DNA of 64,000 nucleotides from Rhodopseudomonas boonkerdii (GCF_021184025.1 NZ_CP036537.1:1798001-1862000), one strand, 5' to 3'; positions 25,661-35,033 are shown, counted from the first letter of the stretch. Numbers and translations: made by a program. Notes: generated by a model not told the origin, from the letters alone.

Positions 25661-25908
25661 GACGGGCTCCGCCTGTCTGCCCACGGCTACGGCCGCGGCG
25701 GGCGTGAGGAATCGCCCTGTCCGCACAGTGGTCGCCAGTCGTTAAAAAGCGGTTCGAATTGTCATGATCCGGCAGCGTCCGGAAGCTAGCGTTACCAGAT
25801 GCTTAAAGCCCCCGGTTGCCCTTTGGGGGCAGCGCCGCTACATCGGTGGCAACCCGATTTCCACGCTTCAGCTCCGGATTCAAGGATCCCACTCCTTTAA
25901 GGATCAAT

Positions 25909-27558
25909 ATGGCTCGCCAGTTCGTCTATTTCATGCAGGGCCTCACCAAGGCCTATCCGACCCGCAAGGTGCTGGATAACGTTCATCTGTCGTTCTATCC
26001 GGACGCCAAGATCGGCGTGCTCGGCGTCAACGGTGCTGGTAAGTCGACCCTGCTCAAGATCATGGCGGGCATCGACAAGGACTATACCGGCGAAGCCTGG
26101 GTCGCCGAAGGCGCTCGTGTCGGCTATCTCGAACAGGAACCGCATCTGGATCCGGCCAAGAATGTTCGCGAGAACGTGATGGAAGGTGTCGCCAAGCAGA
26201 AGGCGATCCTCGATCGCTACAACGAACTGGCGATGAACTATTCCGACGAGACCGCCGATGAGATGACCAAGCTGCAGGACGAGATCGAGGCCCAGGGCCT
26301 GTGGGATCTCGACAGCAAGGTCGACCAGGCGATGGACGCGTTGCGCTGCCCGCCCGACGATGCCGACGTCACCAAGCTGTCGGGTGGTGAACGCCGCCGC
26401 GTGGCCCTGTGCCGCCTGCTGCTCGACCAGCCGGAACTGTTGCTGCTCGACGAACCGACCAACCATCTCGACGCCGAATCCGTGTCGTGGCTGGAAGGTC
26501 ATCTGCGCAACTATCCGGGCGCCATCCTGATCGTGACCCACGATCGTTACTTCCTTGATAACGTTACTTCGTGGATTCTTGAACTCGATCGCGGCCGCGG
26601 CATCCCTTACGAGGGCAACTATTCGTCCTGGCTGGTGCAGAAGCAGAAGCGCCTTGAGCAGGAGGGCCGCGAGGACGCCGCGCATCAGAAGACGCTGGCC
26701 CGCGAGCAGGAGTGGATCGCATCGTCTCCCAAGGCCCGCCAAGCCAAGTCAAAGGCGCGCTACCAGCGCTACGAGGATCTGCTCAAGCAGGCCAGCGAGA
26801 AGCAGAGCCAGACGGCGCAGATCGTCATTCCGGTGGCCGAGCGTCTCGGCGCCAATGTCGTCGATTTCGAACATCTGAGCAAAGGCTTCGGCGATCGCGT
26901 GCTGATCGACGATCTCTCCTTCAAGCTGCCGCCCGGCGGCATTGTCGGCGTCATCGGGGCTAACGGCGCCGGCAAGTCGACATTGTTCAAGATGATCACC
27001 GGGCAGGAGAAGCCGGACGGTGGCACCATTACCGTCGGCGAGACCGTGCAGCTCGGCTATGTTGATCAGTCACGCGATGCGCTGGATGACAAGGCGACCG
27101 TCTGGGAGGAAATTTCCGGCAAGAACGAGCTGATCCTGCTCGGCAAGAAGGAGGTCAATTCGCGCGGCTATTGCTCGGCCTTCAACTTCAAGGGCGGCGA
27201 CCAGCAGAAGAAGGTCGGCTCGCTGTCGGGCGGTGAACGCAACCGCGTGCATCTCGCCAAGATGCTGAAGTCCGGCGCCAACGTTCTTCTGCTCGACGAA
27301 CCGACCAACGATCTCGATGTCGACACGCTCCGGGCCCTCGAAGAGGCGCTGGAGGATTTCGCCGGCTGCGCCGTGATCATCAGCCATGATCGCTGGTTCC
27401 TCGATCGTATCGCCACGCACATCCTCGCATTCGAAGGCGATAGCCATGTCGAGTGGTTTGAAGGAAACTTCCAGGACTACGAGAAGGACAAGATGCGTCG
27501 TCTCGGTCAGGACAGCATTATCCCGCATCGCGTGAAGTACAAGAAACTGACGCGCTAA
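25909..27558 (+). CDS. ettA: Energy-dependent translational throttle protein EttA (ABC-F ATPase)
   Basis: A 549-residue cytoplasmic ABC-F protein, almost the same length as E. coli EttA (555). It has two ATPase domains, with Walker [10 protein letters not shown] and GANGAGKST, signatures [16 protein letters not shown] and [15 protein letters not shown], and Walker [13 protein letters not shown] and [12 protein letters not shown] linker with [20 protein letters not shown] lies between. No membrane segments are present. EttA binds the ribosomal E site and gates early elongation according to the ATP/ADP ratio. ATG 25909 follows AAGGA; an upstream in-frame ATG at 25816 gives an unrelated extension. 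The methyltransferase gene follows after 14 bases. Confidence 0.95.
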   Translation: MARQFVYFMQGLTKAYPTRKVLDNVHLSFYPDAKIGVLGVNGAGKSTLLKIMAGIDKDYTGEAWVAEGARVGYLEQEPHLDPAKNVRENVMEGVAKQKAILDRYNELAMNYSDETADEMTKLQDEIEAQGLWDLDSKVDQAMDALRCPPDDADVTKLSGGERRRVALCRLLLDQPELLLLDEPTNHLDAESVSWLEGHLRNYPGAILIVTHDRYFLDNVTSWILELDRGRGIPYEGNYSSWLVQKQKRLEQEGREDAAHQKTLAREQEWIASSPKARQAKSKARYQRYEDLLKQASEKQSQTAQIVIPVAERLGANVVDFEHLSKGFGDRVLIDDLSFKLPPGGIVGVIGANGAGKSTLFKMITGQEKPDGGTITVGETVQLGYVDQSRDALDDKATVWEEISGKNELILLGKKEVNSRGYCSAFNFKGGDQQKKVGSLSGGERNRVHLAKMLKSGANVLLLDEPTNDLDVDTLRALEEALEDFAGCAVIISHDRWFLDRIATHILAFEGDSHVEWFEGNFQDYEKDKMRRLGQDSIIPHRVKYKKLTR

Positions 27559-27572
27559 GGGGAGACGGCGGG

Positions 27573-28343
27573 ATGTCGGACTGGAGCGCGCAGCAATATC
27601 TGAAATTCGAGGATGAGCGGACCCGCCCGGCGCGGGATCTGCTCGCGCAGGTGCCGCTGGCAGAAGCGCGCAAAGTCGTCGATATCGGCTGCGGCCCTGG
27701 TAACTCCACCGAACTTCTCGTCAGGCGCTGGCCGGAAGCTGCGGTGGTCGGCGTCGATACCTCTGCCGACATGCTTCGCCAGGCCCGCGAGCGGCTGCCG
27801 GCACAGACTTTCATCGAAGCCAATATCGCCCATTGGGTGCCGCCGGCCGGCAGTGACGTGCTGTTCGCCAATGCGGTGTTCCAGTGGGTGCCCGATCATC
27901 TGAAGCAGCTCAAGCGCCTCGCCACCGGCTTGCCGCCAGGCGGCGTGCTGGCCGTGCAGATGCCGGACAATCTCGACGAGCCCAGCCATGTGCTGATGCG
28001 TGAAGTGGCTTACATGGAGCCGTGGCGCAAGCAGCTCTCGAAGGCAGTGGAGCTGCGCGACTCCTTGCCGAAGCCGGGCACCTATTACGATGCGCTGCAG
28101 CCGATCTGTTCGCGCGTCGATATCTGGCACACCGTGTACAATCACGCGTTGGCAGACGCCGCGGCGATCGTGGAATGGGTGAAGGGCACCGGCCTGCGTC
28201 CCTTCGTCGATCCGCTCGAAGGTCCGGATCGCAAGGCCTATCTTGCCGAATACACCGCGCGCATCGCAGCGACCTATTTGCCTCACGCGGACGGCAAGGT
28301 GCTGCTGCGCTTTCCGCGAATCTTCATTGTCGCTGTGAAGTAG
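27573..28343 (+). CDS. tam: Trans-aconitate 2-methyltransferase-like SAM-dependent methyltransferase
   Basis: A 256-residue class I methyltransferase. Motif I is [15 protein letters not shown] (residues about 30-44), the acidic residue of motif II is in [11 protein letters not shown], and [12 protein letters not shown] matches the Tam family. The opening [20 protein letters not shown] is also typical of Tam proteins. The enzyme methylates trans-aconitate, an inhibitory by-product of the citric acid cycle. GGGGAGA precedes ATG 27573, 14 bases after ettA, so they probably share a transcript. The family name is fairly safe; the reaction is not tested here. Confidence 0.88.
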   Translation: MSDWSAQQYLKFEDERTRPARDLLAQVPLAEARKVVDIGCGPGNSTELLVRRWPEAAVVGVDTSADMLRQARERLPAQTFIEANIAHWVPPAGSDVLFANAVFQWVPDHLKQLKRLATGLPPGGVLAVQMPDNLDEPSHVLMREVAYMEPWRKQLSKAVELRDSLPKPGTYYDALQPICSRVDIWHTVYNHALADAAAIVEWVKGTGLRPFVDPLEGPDRKAYLAEYTARIAATYLPHADGKVLLRFPRIFIVAVK

Positions 28344-28455
28344 GACCGATGCGGCCAGTTGCCGCGCGGTCGGACATCATGATGTCGGGAACCACCCGCT
28401 ATAAGCCCGCATTGCAGACCGCACCGAAGATTCTCCCGACAACGAGACCTCCCGC

Positions 28456-29070
28456 ATGTCCATGACGCCTGAAACACCGCTCCCGCCGAAGCGCCATGCG
28501 ATGCGCCCGATCCCGGTGCTGATCTTCGGATCGCGCTGGCTGCAGCTGCCGCTCTATATCGGGCTGATCATCGCCCAGGGCGTCTATGTGGTGCTGTTCC
28601 TGAAGGAATTGTGGCATCTCATCACCCATAGCTTCGATTTCAGCGAGCAGCAGATCATGCTGGTGGTGCTCGGCCTGATCGACGTGGTGATGATCTCGAA
28701 CCTTCTGGTGATGGTCATCGTCGGCGGCTACGAGACCTTCGTGTCTCGCCTCAACCTGCGGGGACATCCGGACGAGCCGGAATGGCTCAGCCACGTCAAT
28801 GCCAGCGTGCTGAAGATCAAGCTGGCGATGGCTATCATCGGCATCTCGTCGATCCATCTGCTGCGCACCTTCATCGAGGCCGGCGGGCTCGGCAATACCG
28901 GTTCGCGCACCACGAATTTCACCGAAACCGGCGTGATGTGGCAGACCATCATCCATGTGGTGTTCATCATCTCGGCGGTGGGCATCGCTTATGTCGACAA
29001 GCTGTCGAACAGCGTCGAGGTGAACGGGGCCGGGAAGCACAAGGCCGATCACGGAGCGCACGGGCATTGA
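28456..29070 (+). CDS. UPF0114 (YqhA)-family inner-membrane protein
   Basis: A 204-residue protein with four hydrophobic segments: [57 protein letters not shown], and [27 protein letters not shown] and [20 protein letters not shown] are hallmarks of the YqhA/UPF0114 family. The cytoplasmic C terminus is His-rich. The family has no settled function. The stop overlaps the next gene's TTG start by four bases (TTGA), which suggests coupling with the lytic transglycosylase. It lies 112 bases after tam. Confidence 0.88.
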   Translation: MSMTPETPLPPKRHAMRPIPVLIFGSRWLQLPLYIGLIIAQGVYVVLFLKELWHLITHSFDFSEQQIMLVVLGLIDVVMISNLLVMVIVGGYETFVSRLNLRGHPDEPEWLSHVNASVLKIKLAMAIIGISSIHLLRTFIEAGGLGNTGSRTTNFTETGVMWQTIIHVVFIISAVGIAYVDKLSNSVEVNGAGKHKADHGAHGH

Positions 29071-30314
29071 AGGCACAACGCAGGCAATCAGCTCTTCGCG
29101 CGCTGCTTTGCGGCGCTCTGATCGCCTTCGTGCTGCCTGCATCCCTCGCATCCGCTGCCGACGCAGCTTTCAACAGTTTCATCGCCTCGCTCTGGCCCGA
29201 AGCCCAGAAAGCCGGCGTATCGCGGCGGATCTTTGACGACGCGACGCGCGGCCTCGAGCCCGACTACAAGCTGCCCGATCTCCTGCTGCCCGGGCGTCCC
29301 GCGACGGGAGCGCCGGCGCAGGCGGAATTCGTGCAGGTGCCGGCCGACTATCTGAAGGAAGCCAGCATCGCACGCCTCGCAGCGGAGGGGCGCCGCCTCT
29401 ACGATCAACATCGCAAGACACTGCAGGCCATCGAGCGGCAGACCGGTGTGCCCGGCGCCATCATCCTGGCGATCTGGGGCCGCGAGACCGACTACGGCCG
29501 TCACAGGCTGCCTTATGATGGCATCCGCACGCTGGCGACGCAGGCCTATGTCGGCCGTCGCAAGGAGCAGTATCGCGGCGAATTCATCGCGGCGCTGAAG
29601 CTCATCGAGAGCGGCGTGGTCTCGCGTCAGGATCTGCGCGTGTCGTGGGGCGGCGCCACCGGACTGACGCAATTCCTGCCGTCCGAACTCGAGAAGCACG
29701 GCGTCGATTTCGACGGTGACGGCAAAGTGGATATCTGGAAGTCCGTGCCGGATGCGCTGGCCTCGGCTGCTCAGCAGCTCGTCAACAAGGGCTGGCAGCG
29801 TGGCCTTCGCTGGGCCTATGAAGTGCGCGCACCGGCCAATGCCGATTGCACCATGGGCGTGCCGGAAGTGACACGACCGATCGGGGAGTGGATCCGTGCC
29901 GGCTTCGCACCAGTGCGCGGCGAGAGGGTGAGTGCTGCCGAACAGGCGCAGCAGGCCTCGCTGCTGCAGCCGGAGGGCATCTACGGCCCGGCCTTTCTGA
30001 CGACGAAGAACTACTTCGTCATCAAGGAATACAATTTCTCCGATCTCTACGTTTTATTCGTCGGCCATGTCGCGGATCGTATCGCGGGCGGTCAGCCCTT
30101 CGCCACGCCATGGGCGGCGACCAAGCAGCTCCGGAGTACCGATGTCGAGGCGATGCAGCGCCACCTCACGTCGCTCGGGCTCTACAGCGACAAAGTCGAT
30201 GGCAAGGCCGGTATGAAGACGCGCGCGGCGCTCGGCGCCTTTCAGAAATCAGCGCGCCTCAAACTCGATTGCTGGCCGAGCGAAGCCGTGCTGCGGGCCA
30301 TGAATGCGCGATAA
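29067..30314 (+). CDS. Lytic murein transglycosylase (MltB-like) with C-terminal peptidoglycan-binding domain
   Basis: A 415-residue exported enzyme. A TTG start at 29067, within the stop of the preceding gene and 10 bases after GGAG, gives a signal peptide ([19 protein letters not shown]). No ATG upstream in frame gives a sensible protein. The catalytic domain has [17 protein letters not shown], with the acid Glu in GRETD, and [13 protein letters not shown]. The C-terminal region from about residue 340 is a PG_binding_1 fold ([20 protein letters not shown]). It cleaves glycan strands with formation of 1,6-anhydro ends. Coupling to a UPF0114 membrane protein is notable, but its meaning is unknown. 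Confidence 0.88.
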   Translation: MKAQRRQSALRALLCGALIAFVLPASLASAADAAFNSFIASLWPEAQKAGVSRRIFDDATRGLEPDYKLPDLLLPGRPATGAPAQAEFVQVPADYLKEASIARLAAEGRRLYDQHRKTLQAIERQTGVPGAIILAIWGRETDYGRHRLPYDGIRTLATQAYVGRRKEQYRGEFIAALKLIESGVVSRQDLRVSWGGATGLTQFLPSELEKHGVDFDGDGKVDIWKSVPDALASAAQQLVNKGWQRGLRWAYEVRAPANADCTMGVPEVTRPIGEWIRAGFAPVRGERVSAAEQAQQASLLQPEGIYGPAFLTTKNYFVIKEYNFSDLYVLFVGHVADRIAGGQPFATPWAATKQLRSTDVEAMQRHLTSLGLYSDKVDGKAGMKTRAALGAFQKSARLKLDCWPSEAVLRAMNAR

Positions 30315-30348
30315 GATGACTGCGATAAGTATGCCCCGCATACAAAAG

Positions 30349-30380
30349 AAAAACCCGGCAGCGTGAGCTGCCGGGTTTTT
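30349..30380. terminator. Rho-independent terminator, usable in both directions
   Basis: AAAAACCCGGCAGC-GTGA-GCTGCCGGGTTTTT: a perfect 14-bp stem with T runs on either strand. It sits between the lytic transglycosylase gene and the convergent small secreted protein gene. Confidence 0.92.
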
Positions 30381-30402
30381 GATTGAGGCCGTGAGGCTGC
30401 GC

Positions 30403-30699
30403 TTAGTCGCAAACCTCGACCGGGCGGTAGCGCCAGACGCCGCGATAGTCGTCCCAGACGCGCTGACGCACGACGCGGCAGGCCGGTTCGACATACACGG
30501 GGGCAGGCGCGTAGCCGTAGCCGTAGACCGGCGCGGGACGGCTGGCAGCGATGGCGCCGCCGAGCAGGGCGCCGCCGATCAGGCCGCCGGCAACGCCGGC
30601 AGCAATACGGCCGCCATCGGCCTTGGCGGCGGGCGCCACGGCCACAAGCGAAGCCGCAATCGTCGCAGCGGCAACCAGAGCGGAAACAGTCTTCTTCAT
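30403..30699 (-). CDS. Small secreted glycine-zipper protein (paralog 1)
   Basis: A 98-residue exported protein. It has a signal peptide (MKKTVSALVAAATIAASLVA, cleavage near AKA-D), a glycine-zipper helix GGLIGGALLGGAIAAS, a Tyr/Pro-rich linker, and a C-terminal block with two cysteines and aromatic residues (CRVVRQRVWDDYRGVWRYR...VC). The neighbour at 30905 has the same architecture and C-terminal pattern, so they arose by tandem duplication. The glycine zipper suggests membrane association or oligomer formation. The start follows the convention MKKT with GGGAGAG upstream. No function is known to me. Confidence 0.8.
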   Translation of the reverse strand: MKKTVSALVAAATIAASLVAVAPAAKADGGRIAAGVAGGLIGGALLGGAIAASRPAPVYGYGYAPAPVYVEPACRVVRQRVWDDYRGVWRYRPVEVCD

Positions 30700-30904
30700 T
30701 TCAAGTCTCTCCCACAAGGACGCCGCGAGCGGCGCGTTAAAGGTTCTCACGCGAGATTCGAACTGACAGCCATTTCAAAGCCCAACCGTCAATCCGGCGT
30801 AAACACTCACGAAGCAGTGGCTCGAAAAAGCGGTTTTTTCGCGCCACTTCAAGCCATGCACACCGGAATTGATCTGGTTCGATGTGCAGTGAATTTCTCA
30901 GACC

Positions 30905-31231
30905 TCAACCACAAACGCGAACGCGGCGGAAGCGCCAGCCATAGCCATCCCAGAAGCGCTGGCGCTGCCAGTAGCAGCCGCCGTAATAGCCGGGGCCGGC
31001 GACGTAGGCCGGGCCGCCATAGTAGCCGTAACCGGGGCCATAGTAACCTGGCCCATAGTAACCTGAGCCGGCAGCGATAGCGCCGCCAAGCAGGGCGCCG
31101 CCAATCAGGCCGGCCGCGACACCAGCTCCGACGCCGCCGCCGTGATGCCAGTGTTGTGCGCTCGCGGTGGTCGGCGCGGCCGCAACGGCCAGCGTGGCAA
31201 CGGCGGCAAGGGCCATCAGGGTCTTCTTCAT
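30905..31231 (-). CDS. Small secreted glycine-zipper protein (paralog 2)
   Basis: A 108-residue paralog of the preceding gene. It has a signal peptide ending ASAQ, HWHHGG, glycine zipper AGLIGGALLGGAIAAG, and a Tyr/Gly-rich linker with repeated YYGPG and YGG units. The C-terminal block is CYWQRQRFWDGYGWRFRRVR followed by VC. The shared pattern is C-x3-RQR-x-WD-x-Y-x-W-R-x-R-x-V-x-V-C. The two cysteines probably form a disulfide in the periplasm. The upstream 352 bases before bfd hold a weak Irr-like site but nothing clearly belonging to this gene. Confidence 0.8.
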   Translation of the reverse strand: MKKTLMALAAVATLAVAAAPTTASAQHWHHGGGVGAGVAAGLIGGALLGGAIAAGSGYYGPGYYGPGYGYYGGPAYVAGPGYYGGCYWQRQRFWDGYGWRFRRVRVCG

Positions 31232-31450
31232 GGCGTCACCTCATTCGCTTCCGATACGCATCAAGTAGCGCAGTATGCGGCCAAAAGTTTCACATCCGAC
31301 TTGAATGATCAATGAACGTAACCGCGCTGATTTGGCCGCAAATTTATAGCCGGCAACAATTGGACGCAGGGTCGGGCGAACGGGTTCAAGGGTGGGTTTT
31401 GCGGTTTTATATTACCCTTGATAAGGCTGCGAAGGCCGAATTTTCCCATG

Positions 31451-31467
31451 TTTAGATTCGTTCCAGA
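31451..31467 (+). promoter_or_regulatory. Degenerate Irr-box-like site upstream of bfd
   Basis: TTTAGATTCGTTCCAGA matches the iron control element pattern (TTTAGAA-N3-TTCTAAA) at 11 of 14 positions and lies 117 bases before the bfd start. It is much weaker than the perfect site at bfr. The remainder of 31232-31583 shows nothing else. Confidence 0.35.
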
Positions 31468-31583
31468 TTGTGCAGGCGGATCAGTAGTTTGGAATAGCTT
31501 GAAGGTGCGCGTTTTGGCTTTGCATCCGGGCGGGAGCTTCCATATCCAGAATGTGTACCGACCTGCGAGCGTGCCTTCAGCTA

Positions 31584-31874
31584 ATGATCGTTTGTTCCTG
31601 CAACGTCTTTTCAGACCATGATATCCGCAAGGCCGTCGCCGGGGCTCAGCCTCCGCGGACGCCAGGGCAGGTCTATGGTTGTCTAGGCTGCAGCGCCCAG
31701 TGCGGGCGATGCGCGCGGACGATCAAGAAGATCATGGACGAGGCGCTCGGCGCTTGTGCCAAATCTTGCTGCGCCGGCTGCCCGCATACGGCGGCTCATG
31801 GCTCGGCGGCCGAGATCGAGATGCCCGTACCGGTTGAGATGAACGCTGCTGCGACTCTCGGCGTTGCCGCCTAA
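31584..31874 (+). CDS. bfd: Bacterioferritin-associated ferredoxin (Bfd-like [2Fe-2S] protein)
   Basis: A 96-residue protein whose first 60 residues are a BFD-like [2Fe-2S] domain: MIVCSCNVFSDHDIRKAV with the C-x-C pair, and GCLGCSAQCGRCARTIKKIM with the second cysteines. Bfd reduces the ferric core of bacterioferritin so that iron can leave. The C-terminal extension of about 35 residues is Ala/Glu-rich and holds four more cysteines and two histidines (CAKSCCAGCPHTAAH), unusual for Bfd and possibly metal-binding. ATG 31584 begins the family sequence exactly. The next gene encodes bacterioferritin, its known partner. Confidence 0.9.
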   Translation: MIVCSCNVFSDHDIRKAVAGAQPPRTPGQVYGCLGCSAQCGRCARTIKKIMDEALGACAKSCCAGCPHTAAHGSAAEIEMPVPVEMNAAATLGVAA

Positions 31875-31959
31875 GACCCTCTCATCACAAAACAATCCGA
31901 ATTCTTTTAATTTCGGCGCGTTGCGGATCGCGGCAGGCTTGTCCTCCCTCTGAAACTAA

Positions 31960-31976
31960 TTTAGAAGCATTCTAAA
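31960..31976 (+). promoter_or_regulatory. Perfect Irr box (iron control element) upstream of bfr
   Basis: TTTAGAAGCATTCTAAA is a perfect 7-3-7 palindrome matching the iron control element bound by Irr in Rhizobiales. It ends 45 bases before the bfr start, over the expected promoter. Irr normally represses iron-storage genes when iron is scarce. Confidence 0.85.
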
Positions 31977-32021
31977 TTCAGTTCGGGCCATTTTGGTTTG
32001 GCCGGGCAAGAGGAGAGAGTC

Positions 32022-32507
32022 ATGAAAGGCGACCCGAAAGTCATCGATTATCTCAACAAGGGTCTGCGCAGCGAGCTGACGGCCATCAACCAGTATTGGC
32101 TGCATTTCCGCCTGCTCAACCACTGGGGTCTCCTGGACATGGCCAAGATGTGGCGCAAGGAGTCCATCGAGGAAATGCACCACGCCGACCGCTTCACCGA
32201 CCGAATTCTGTTCCTGGACGGTTTCCCGAACATGCAGGTGCTCGATCCGCTGAAGATCGGCCAGAACGTCAAGGAAATCATCGAATGCGATCTCGCCGCC
32301 GAGATCGGCGCCCGCACGCTGTATGAAGAAGCGGCGACTTATGCACACAGCGTCAAGGATTACGTGTCGCGCGACCTGTTCGAGTCGCTGATGAAGGACG
32401 AGGAAGGCCATATCGATTTCCTCGAAACCCAGCTCGACCTCATCGAGCGCATCGGCATCGAACTCTACACCCAGAAGCACATGGGCGGCCTCGAAAGCGA
32501 GTTCTAA
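32022..32507 (+). CDS. bfr: Bacterioferritin
   Basis: A 161-residue haem-containing ferritin. All key residues are in place: ferroxidase ligands E18, Y25, E51 and H54, the second set in CDLAAEIGA and [10 protein letters not shown], and the haem-ligand methionine M52 in IEEMHHADR. Twenty-four subunits form an iron-storage shell with haem at dimer interfaces. ATG 32022 has AGGAGAGAG upstream; an earlier in-frame ATG at 31998 lies in the leader. An Irr box precedes the gene and a Bfd gene lies just upstream, giving a small iron-storage and release unit. Confidence 0.96.
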   Translation: MKGDPKVIDYLNKGLRSELTAINQYWLHFRLLNHWGLLDMAKMWRKESIEEMHHADRFTDRILFLDGFPNMQVLDPLKIGQNVKEIIECDLAAEIGARTLYEEAATYAHSVKDYVSRDLFESLMKDEEGHIDFLETQLDLIERIGIELYTQKHMGGLESEF

Positions 32508-32514
32508 GCTCATC

Positions 32515-32561
32515 AGCATGATCCCCAAAAGTGGGGACCGGCTTTCGGGAACGATCGTGCT
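32515..32561. repeat. Palindromic intergenic repeat, family G, copy 1
   Basis: AGCATGATC...GATCGTGCT forms the outer stem, with CCCCAAAAGTGGGG as an inner hairpin and ACCGGCTTTCGGGA between. The outline (AGCAYGATC ... GATCRTGCT with an ACCGG/TTTTCCGG centre) is a common Rhizobiales intergenic element. A second copy lies at 53822. Confidence 0.65.
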
Positions 32562-32610
32562 TTGCTGAAAGCGTTGCCTGGCGTCCTAGAGCATTTTTGA
32601 CCTTGGTAGA

Positions 32611-32742
32611 GCTGTGCCCCGGGCGCGCTGCAGTGTGTAACGCTGCTGCGCAGGACCGGGACCGTGCAAAGCTCGGCGTTTGTTGCGGTCCCGGCTCTGC
32701 GAAGCGGCATAAAGAATGCCGCATCGCGTCCGGGACACGATC
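32611..32742. repeat. Intergenic repeat, family D, copy 1
   Basis: This contains GGCGCGCTGCAG, ACGCTGCTGCGCAG, CCGGGACCG, GGTCCCGGCTCTGCG and GCGTCCGGGACACG in order. The same sequence of blocks recurs at 59937-60064 between the efflux genes. It is a dispersed element of roughly 130 bases with internal CCGGGA/TCCCGG pairing. Confidence 0.65.
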
Positions 32743-32760
32743 CATCAAAGCAGAAACTGC

Positions 32761-33369
32761 CTAATAGATGCCGGGCAGTCTCACCCGTCCCGTCCCGGGA
32801 TGAGGCGGCGCCGGCATGTCGCAATTCGTGAATGCTGCCCGGATCGCCGTCCATGCGCCGGACACGGGATATTCGACCGCGGTGCGTCCGCCGTCGATCG
32901 ATCTGATTCTCACATACAGCGTCCGCGCCTTTTCCAGTTCGGCAACGAAGGTGGCAATTGCCTCGCGGTCCTCGATGATGACAACCCTGTTGTTGCGCAG
33001 GATGCGCACGGCCACGCCTTCATGGCCGGGCAGGTCATCGAAGCGATAGCCAAGCACGGTGTTCGCGCGGGTGCCGATCCGGAAGTCGAACGCGAAGCGG
33101 ATCAGAGGCTCCCTGCGTTCCAGACATGTAAGCAGGAGCGACGAGACGCGTGGATATTCGACATTGCTGTTCGAGGCTTCCGCGTAAACGAAAGCGCCTG
33201 GCAACTCGGCGCCGCTCACGCGATCGAACTGATGCGTAATCCACCAGTCGTGGACTCTTGTCTCGCCCGCCTCGGTGACGAAGGGATCGCGTGCACAGCC
33301 GCAAAGCGCAAGGCTTGCAGCCAAGACAACGCAAATGGACGCCACGCCACGCACAAAAGCTCTCCCCAA
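32761..33369 (-). CDS. Putative lipoprotein of unknown function (202 aa)
   Basis: The N terminus (ICVVLAASLALCGCARDP) is a signal peptide with a lipobox-like LCGC; the acylated cysteine would be the second one. The mature part is mixed alpha/beta with a single domain, including RVHDWWITHQFDRVSGAELP and two late cysteines (LLTCLER, TNCDMP). I do not recognise the domain; the pattern suggests a small periplasmic accessory protein. The gene stands alone. The repeat elements after bfr end right at its stop codon. Confidence 0.65.
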   Translation of the reverse strand: MGRAFVRGVASICVVLAASLALCGCARDPFVTEAGETRVHDWWITHQFDRVSGAELPGAFVYAEASNSNVEYPRVSSLLLTCLERREPLIRFAFDFRIGTRANTVLGYRFDDLPGHEGVAVRILRNNRVVIIEDREAIATFVAELEKARTLYVRIRSIDGGRTAVEYPVSGAWTAIRAAFTNCDMPAPPHPGTGRVRLPGIY

Positions 33370-33458
33370 GCTGACATAATATGCAACTTTAGGGTGTCAT
33401 TTGCAATATCGGGTGTGGCGTCAGTCCGGCGGTCGTGATGGACCTGTGGCGGCGGTCG

Positions 33459-34082
33459 CTACAGGTTCTTTCGGTAGGCGATTTCGATTTCACCCTGGGT
33501 CATGGGGGTCTCGCCCGCGGACTTGGTGTCGGCCTTGGTCTGGTCGAACACCATTTCCGAGATCGACGGCATCACGTCACGTTTTACCTGCACGTCCGGT
33601 GACCACAGCTTTGAGCGCATCAGCGCCTTGCCGCAATGGAAATAGGCTTCGGTGACAGTGATGCACAGGACCGCGCGCGGCGGCTTGCCGAACTCTTCCA
33701 TGGTCGCCATCAGTTCCGGATCCTTCGACAGTCTGGCGACGCCGCTGACGCGCAGCGTGTCGTCGATGCCGGGGACGAAGAAGATCAGCTGCACATGGCC
33801 GCTGCCGTTCAGCACGTTCTGGAATGTATCGATACGGTTGTTGCCGGGACGATCCGGCAGCCGCAATTCGGTGGGCGAAGCGATCTGCACGAAACCGACA
33901 CCACCGCCGCGCGGCGACGCGTCGACAGTGCCGTCGGGGCCGGACGAAGCGAGCACGCAGAAGGGCGACAGCGAGATGAACTTGCTGGAATGCATATCCA
34001 GAGTCGGCCGCGCTTTCGCGATCACACGCGGATGCGGGGCGGGGTAAATTTCGCGCAGCTTTTCGGTGGTCACGTCGGTCAC
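33459..34082 (-). CDS. Pyridoxamine 5'-phosphate oxidase-related FMN-binding protein
   Basis: A 207-residue split-barrel flavoprotein of the family often listed as MSMEG_1061-type. It has FCVLASSGPDGTVDASPRGG, LPDRPGNNRIDTFQNVL and HVQLIFFVPGIDDTLRVSG, all typical of FMN or F420-binding split barrels. CHCGKAL-like residues occur in YFHCGKALMRSKLW. A GTG start at 34082 is chosen because GGAG lies 6 bases before it; the in-frame ATG at 34139 has no such site. It probably uses FMN for a redox reaction on a small molecule. Its substrate is unknown. Confidence 0.8.
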   Translation of the reverse strand: MTDVTTEKLREIYPAPHPRVIAKARPTLDMHSSKFISLSPFCVLASSGPDGTVDASPRGGGVGFVQIASPTELRLPDRPGNNRIDTFQNVLNGSGHVQLIFFVPGIDDTLRVSGVARLSKDPELMATMEEFGKPPRAVLCITVTEAYFHCGKALMRSKLWSPDVQVKRDVMPSISEMVFDQTKADTKSAGETPMTQGEIEIAYRKNL

Positions 34083-34161
34083 GGCAGTCTCCGGTCGAAA
34101 TAATGGTATTTGAGCTAGCACGCAGTCATCGCGCCGCAAAGCATGTCGGCCGCACGCCCGG

Positions 34162-34407
34162 TCAGGATCGATCGACGATCACCGTGTTAGGCCGGTCGTT
34201 GCCGGCGGCCGTCTCCTCATGCCATTTGCCGTTCTCGTCCTCGTAGGAAATCACTTCGGTGCGGCCGGGCGTGCGTTGTTCCGCTGCGGCGCGGCGGGCG
34301 GCGGCAAGGGCGCGCTCGCGGGTCGGATAGGGTTCGGAAAACACGGCGCCGACTTTATAGGCCCAGCCGCCATCATGTTCGACGATCACATAGGTCACTT
34401 CCGCCAT
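34162..34407 (-). CDS. DUF2188-like small protein (81 aa)
   Basis: The product opens MAEVTYVIVEHDGGWAYKVG, then SEPYPTRERALAAARRAAAE and VISYEDENGKWHEETAAG. The pattern of a strand ending in GGWAYK, a helix with RERALAAARRAA, and a final strand-turn resembles DUF2188 domain proteins. It is small and cytoplasmic. ATG 34407 with GAGAGC upstream gives the family start; an ATG at 34446 would add an unrelated extension. The upstream hypothetical gene (34443) ends 35 bases before it on the same strand, so they may form a pair. Confidence 0.65.
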   Translation of the reverse strand: MAEVTYVIVEHDGGWAYKVGAVFSEPYPTRERALAAARRAAAEQRTPGRTEVISYEDENGKWHEETAAGNDRPNTVIVDRS

Positions 34408-34442
34408 GTCGCTCTCGCTTGTCTTGCGCCGCCCCGCCGGGA

Positions 34443-34796
34443 TCATACCGCATCGGCGGGCACGAAGCAGCTGATGACGACGCCGTCGCCGCGGCGGATA
34501 TACCAGACCACCGCTTCGCCCACCGGATTGCCGCGATCGCGGATGATGGCGCGATCAGGAACCTGCATCCAGACGCCGTCGATCGGGACCCAGTAGGCGC
34601 CGCCGCGCACATCATATTCGGTGCGATGGCCGTCGGAGATATCGCAGCAGGGCACGCCGGTGGGGCTGACCACGCTTTTGAACCAGTTTCGGATATGTTC
34701 GGGGACATCGGCGAACTGGCCGCGATCGACGGCATGGGCCGTCGGGGCGATGGCCATCGCCATCGCAAGGAAGACAAGCCGCATTACTGACCGCAT
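34443..34796 (-). CDS. Exported small hypothetical protein (117 aa)
   Basis: It has a signal peptide (MRLVFLAMAMAIAPTAHA, cleavage before VDRGQF). A mature domain of about 95 residues contains HIRNWFKSVVSPTGVPCCDI, with a vicinal cysteine pair, then SDGHRTEYDVRGGAYWVPID and VVWYIRRGDGVVISCFVP. A third cysteine is near the end. I have seen proteins of this general pattern in Bradyrhizobium-like genomes but know no function. The CC pair and histidine could bind a metal. ATG 34796 with GTGAGG upstream is preferred; 34784 is the alternative. Confidence 0.7.
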   Translation of the reverse strand: MRSVMRLVFLAMAMAIAPTAHAVDRGQFADVPEHIRNWFKSVVSPTGVPCCDISDGHRTEYDVRGGAYWVPIDGVWMQVPDRAIIRDRGNPVGEAVVWYIRRGDGVVISCFVPADAV

Positions 34797-35033
34797 GCGA
34801 AACCTCACATCGGTTATGCCGGAGCGGCTGCGCCGCGACTCAGTCCGGCACTTCGAATTGTCCCGACAATTAAGCCTGAGCCGTGGCGAAGATGCATGCA
34901 CAAATGAAAGGCCATGCACCGAAGATCGTTGCAGCGCGGCAGCCCGCAGCGCGCTCCGCACCTTGGCTTGCGCCTGCGCCATGCTAGCATTCGCACAAGC
35001 GGCCCGATGAGGCCGTCGCATGGGAGGATCATG

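Noticed and set aside
32545..32575. GGAAC...CGTT near 32.55 kb as an EcfG promoter
   Set aside because: The gap is 19 bases and the motif lies in a repeat with no gene downstream on that strand.
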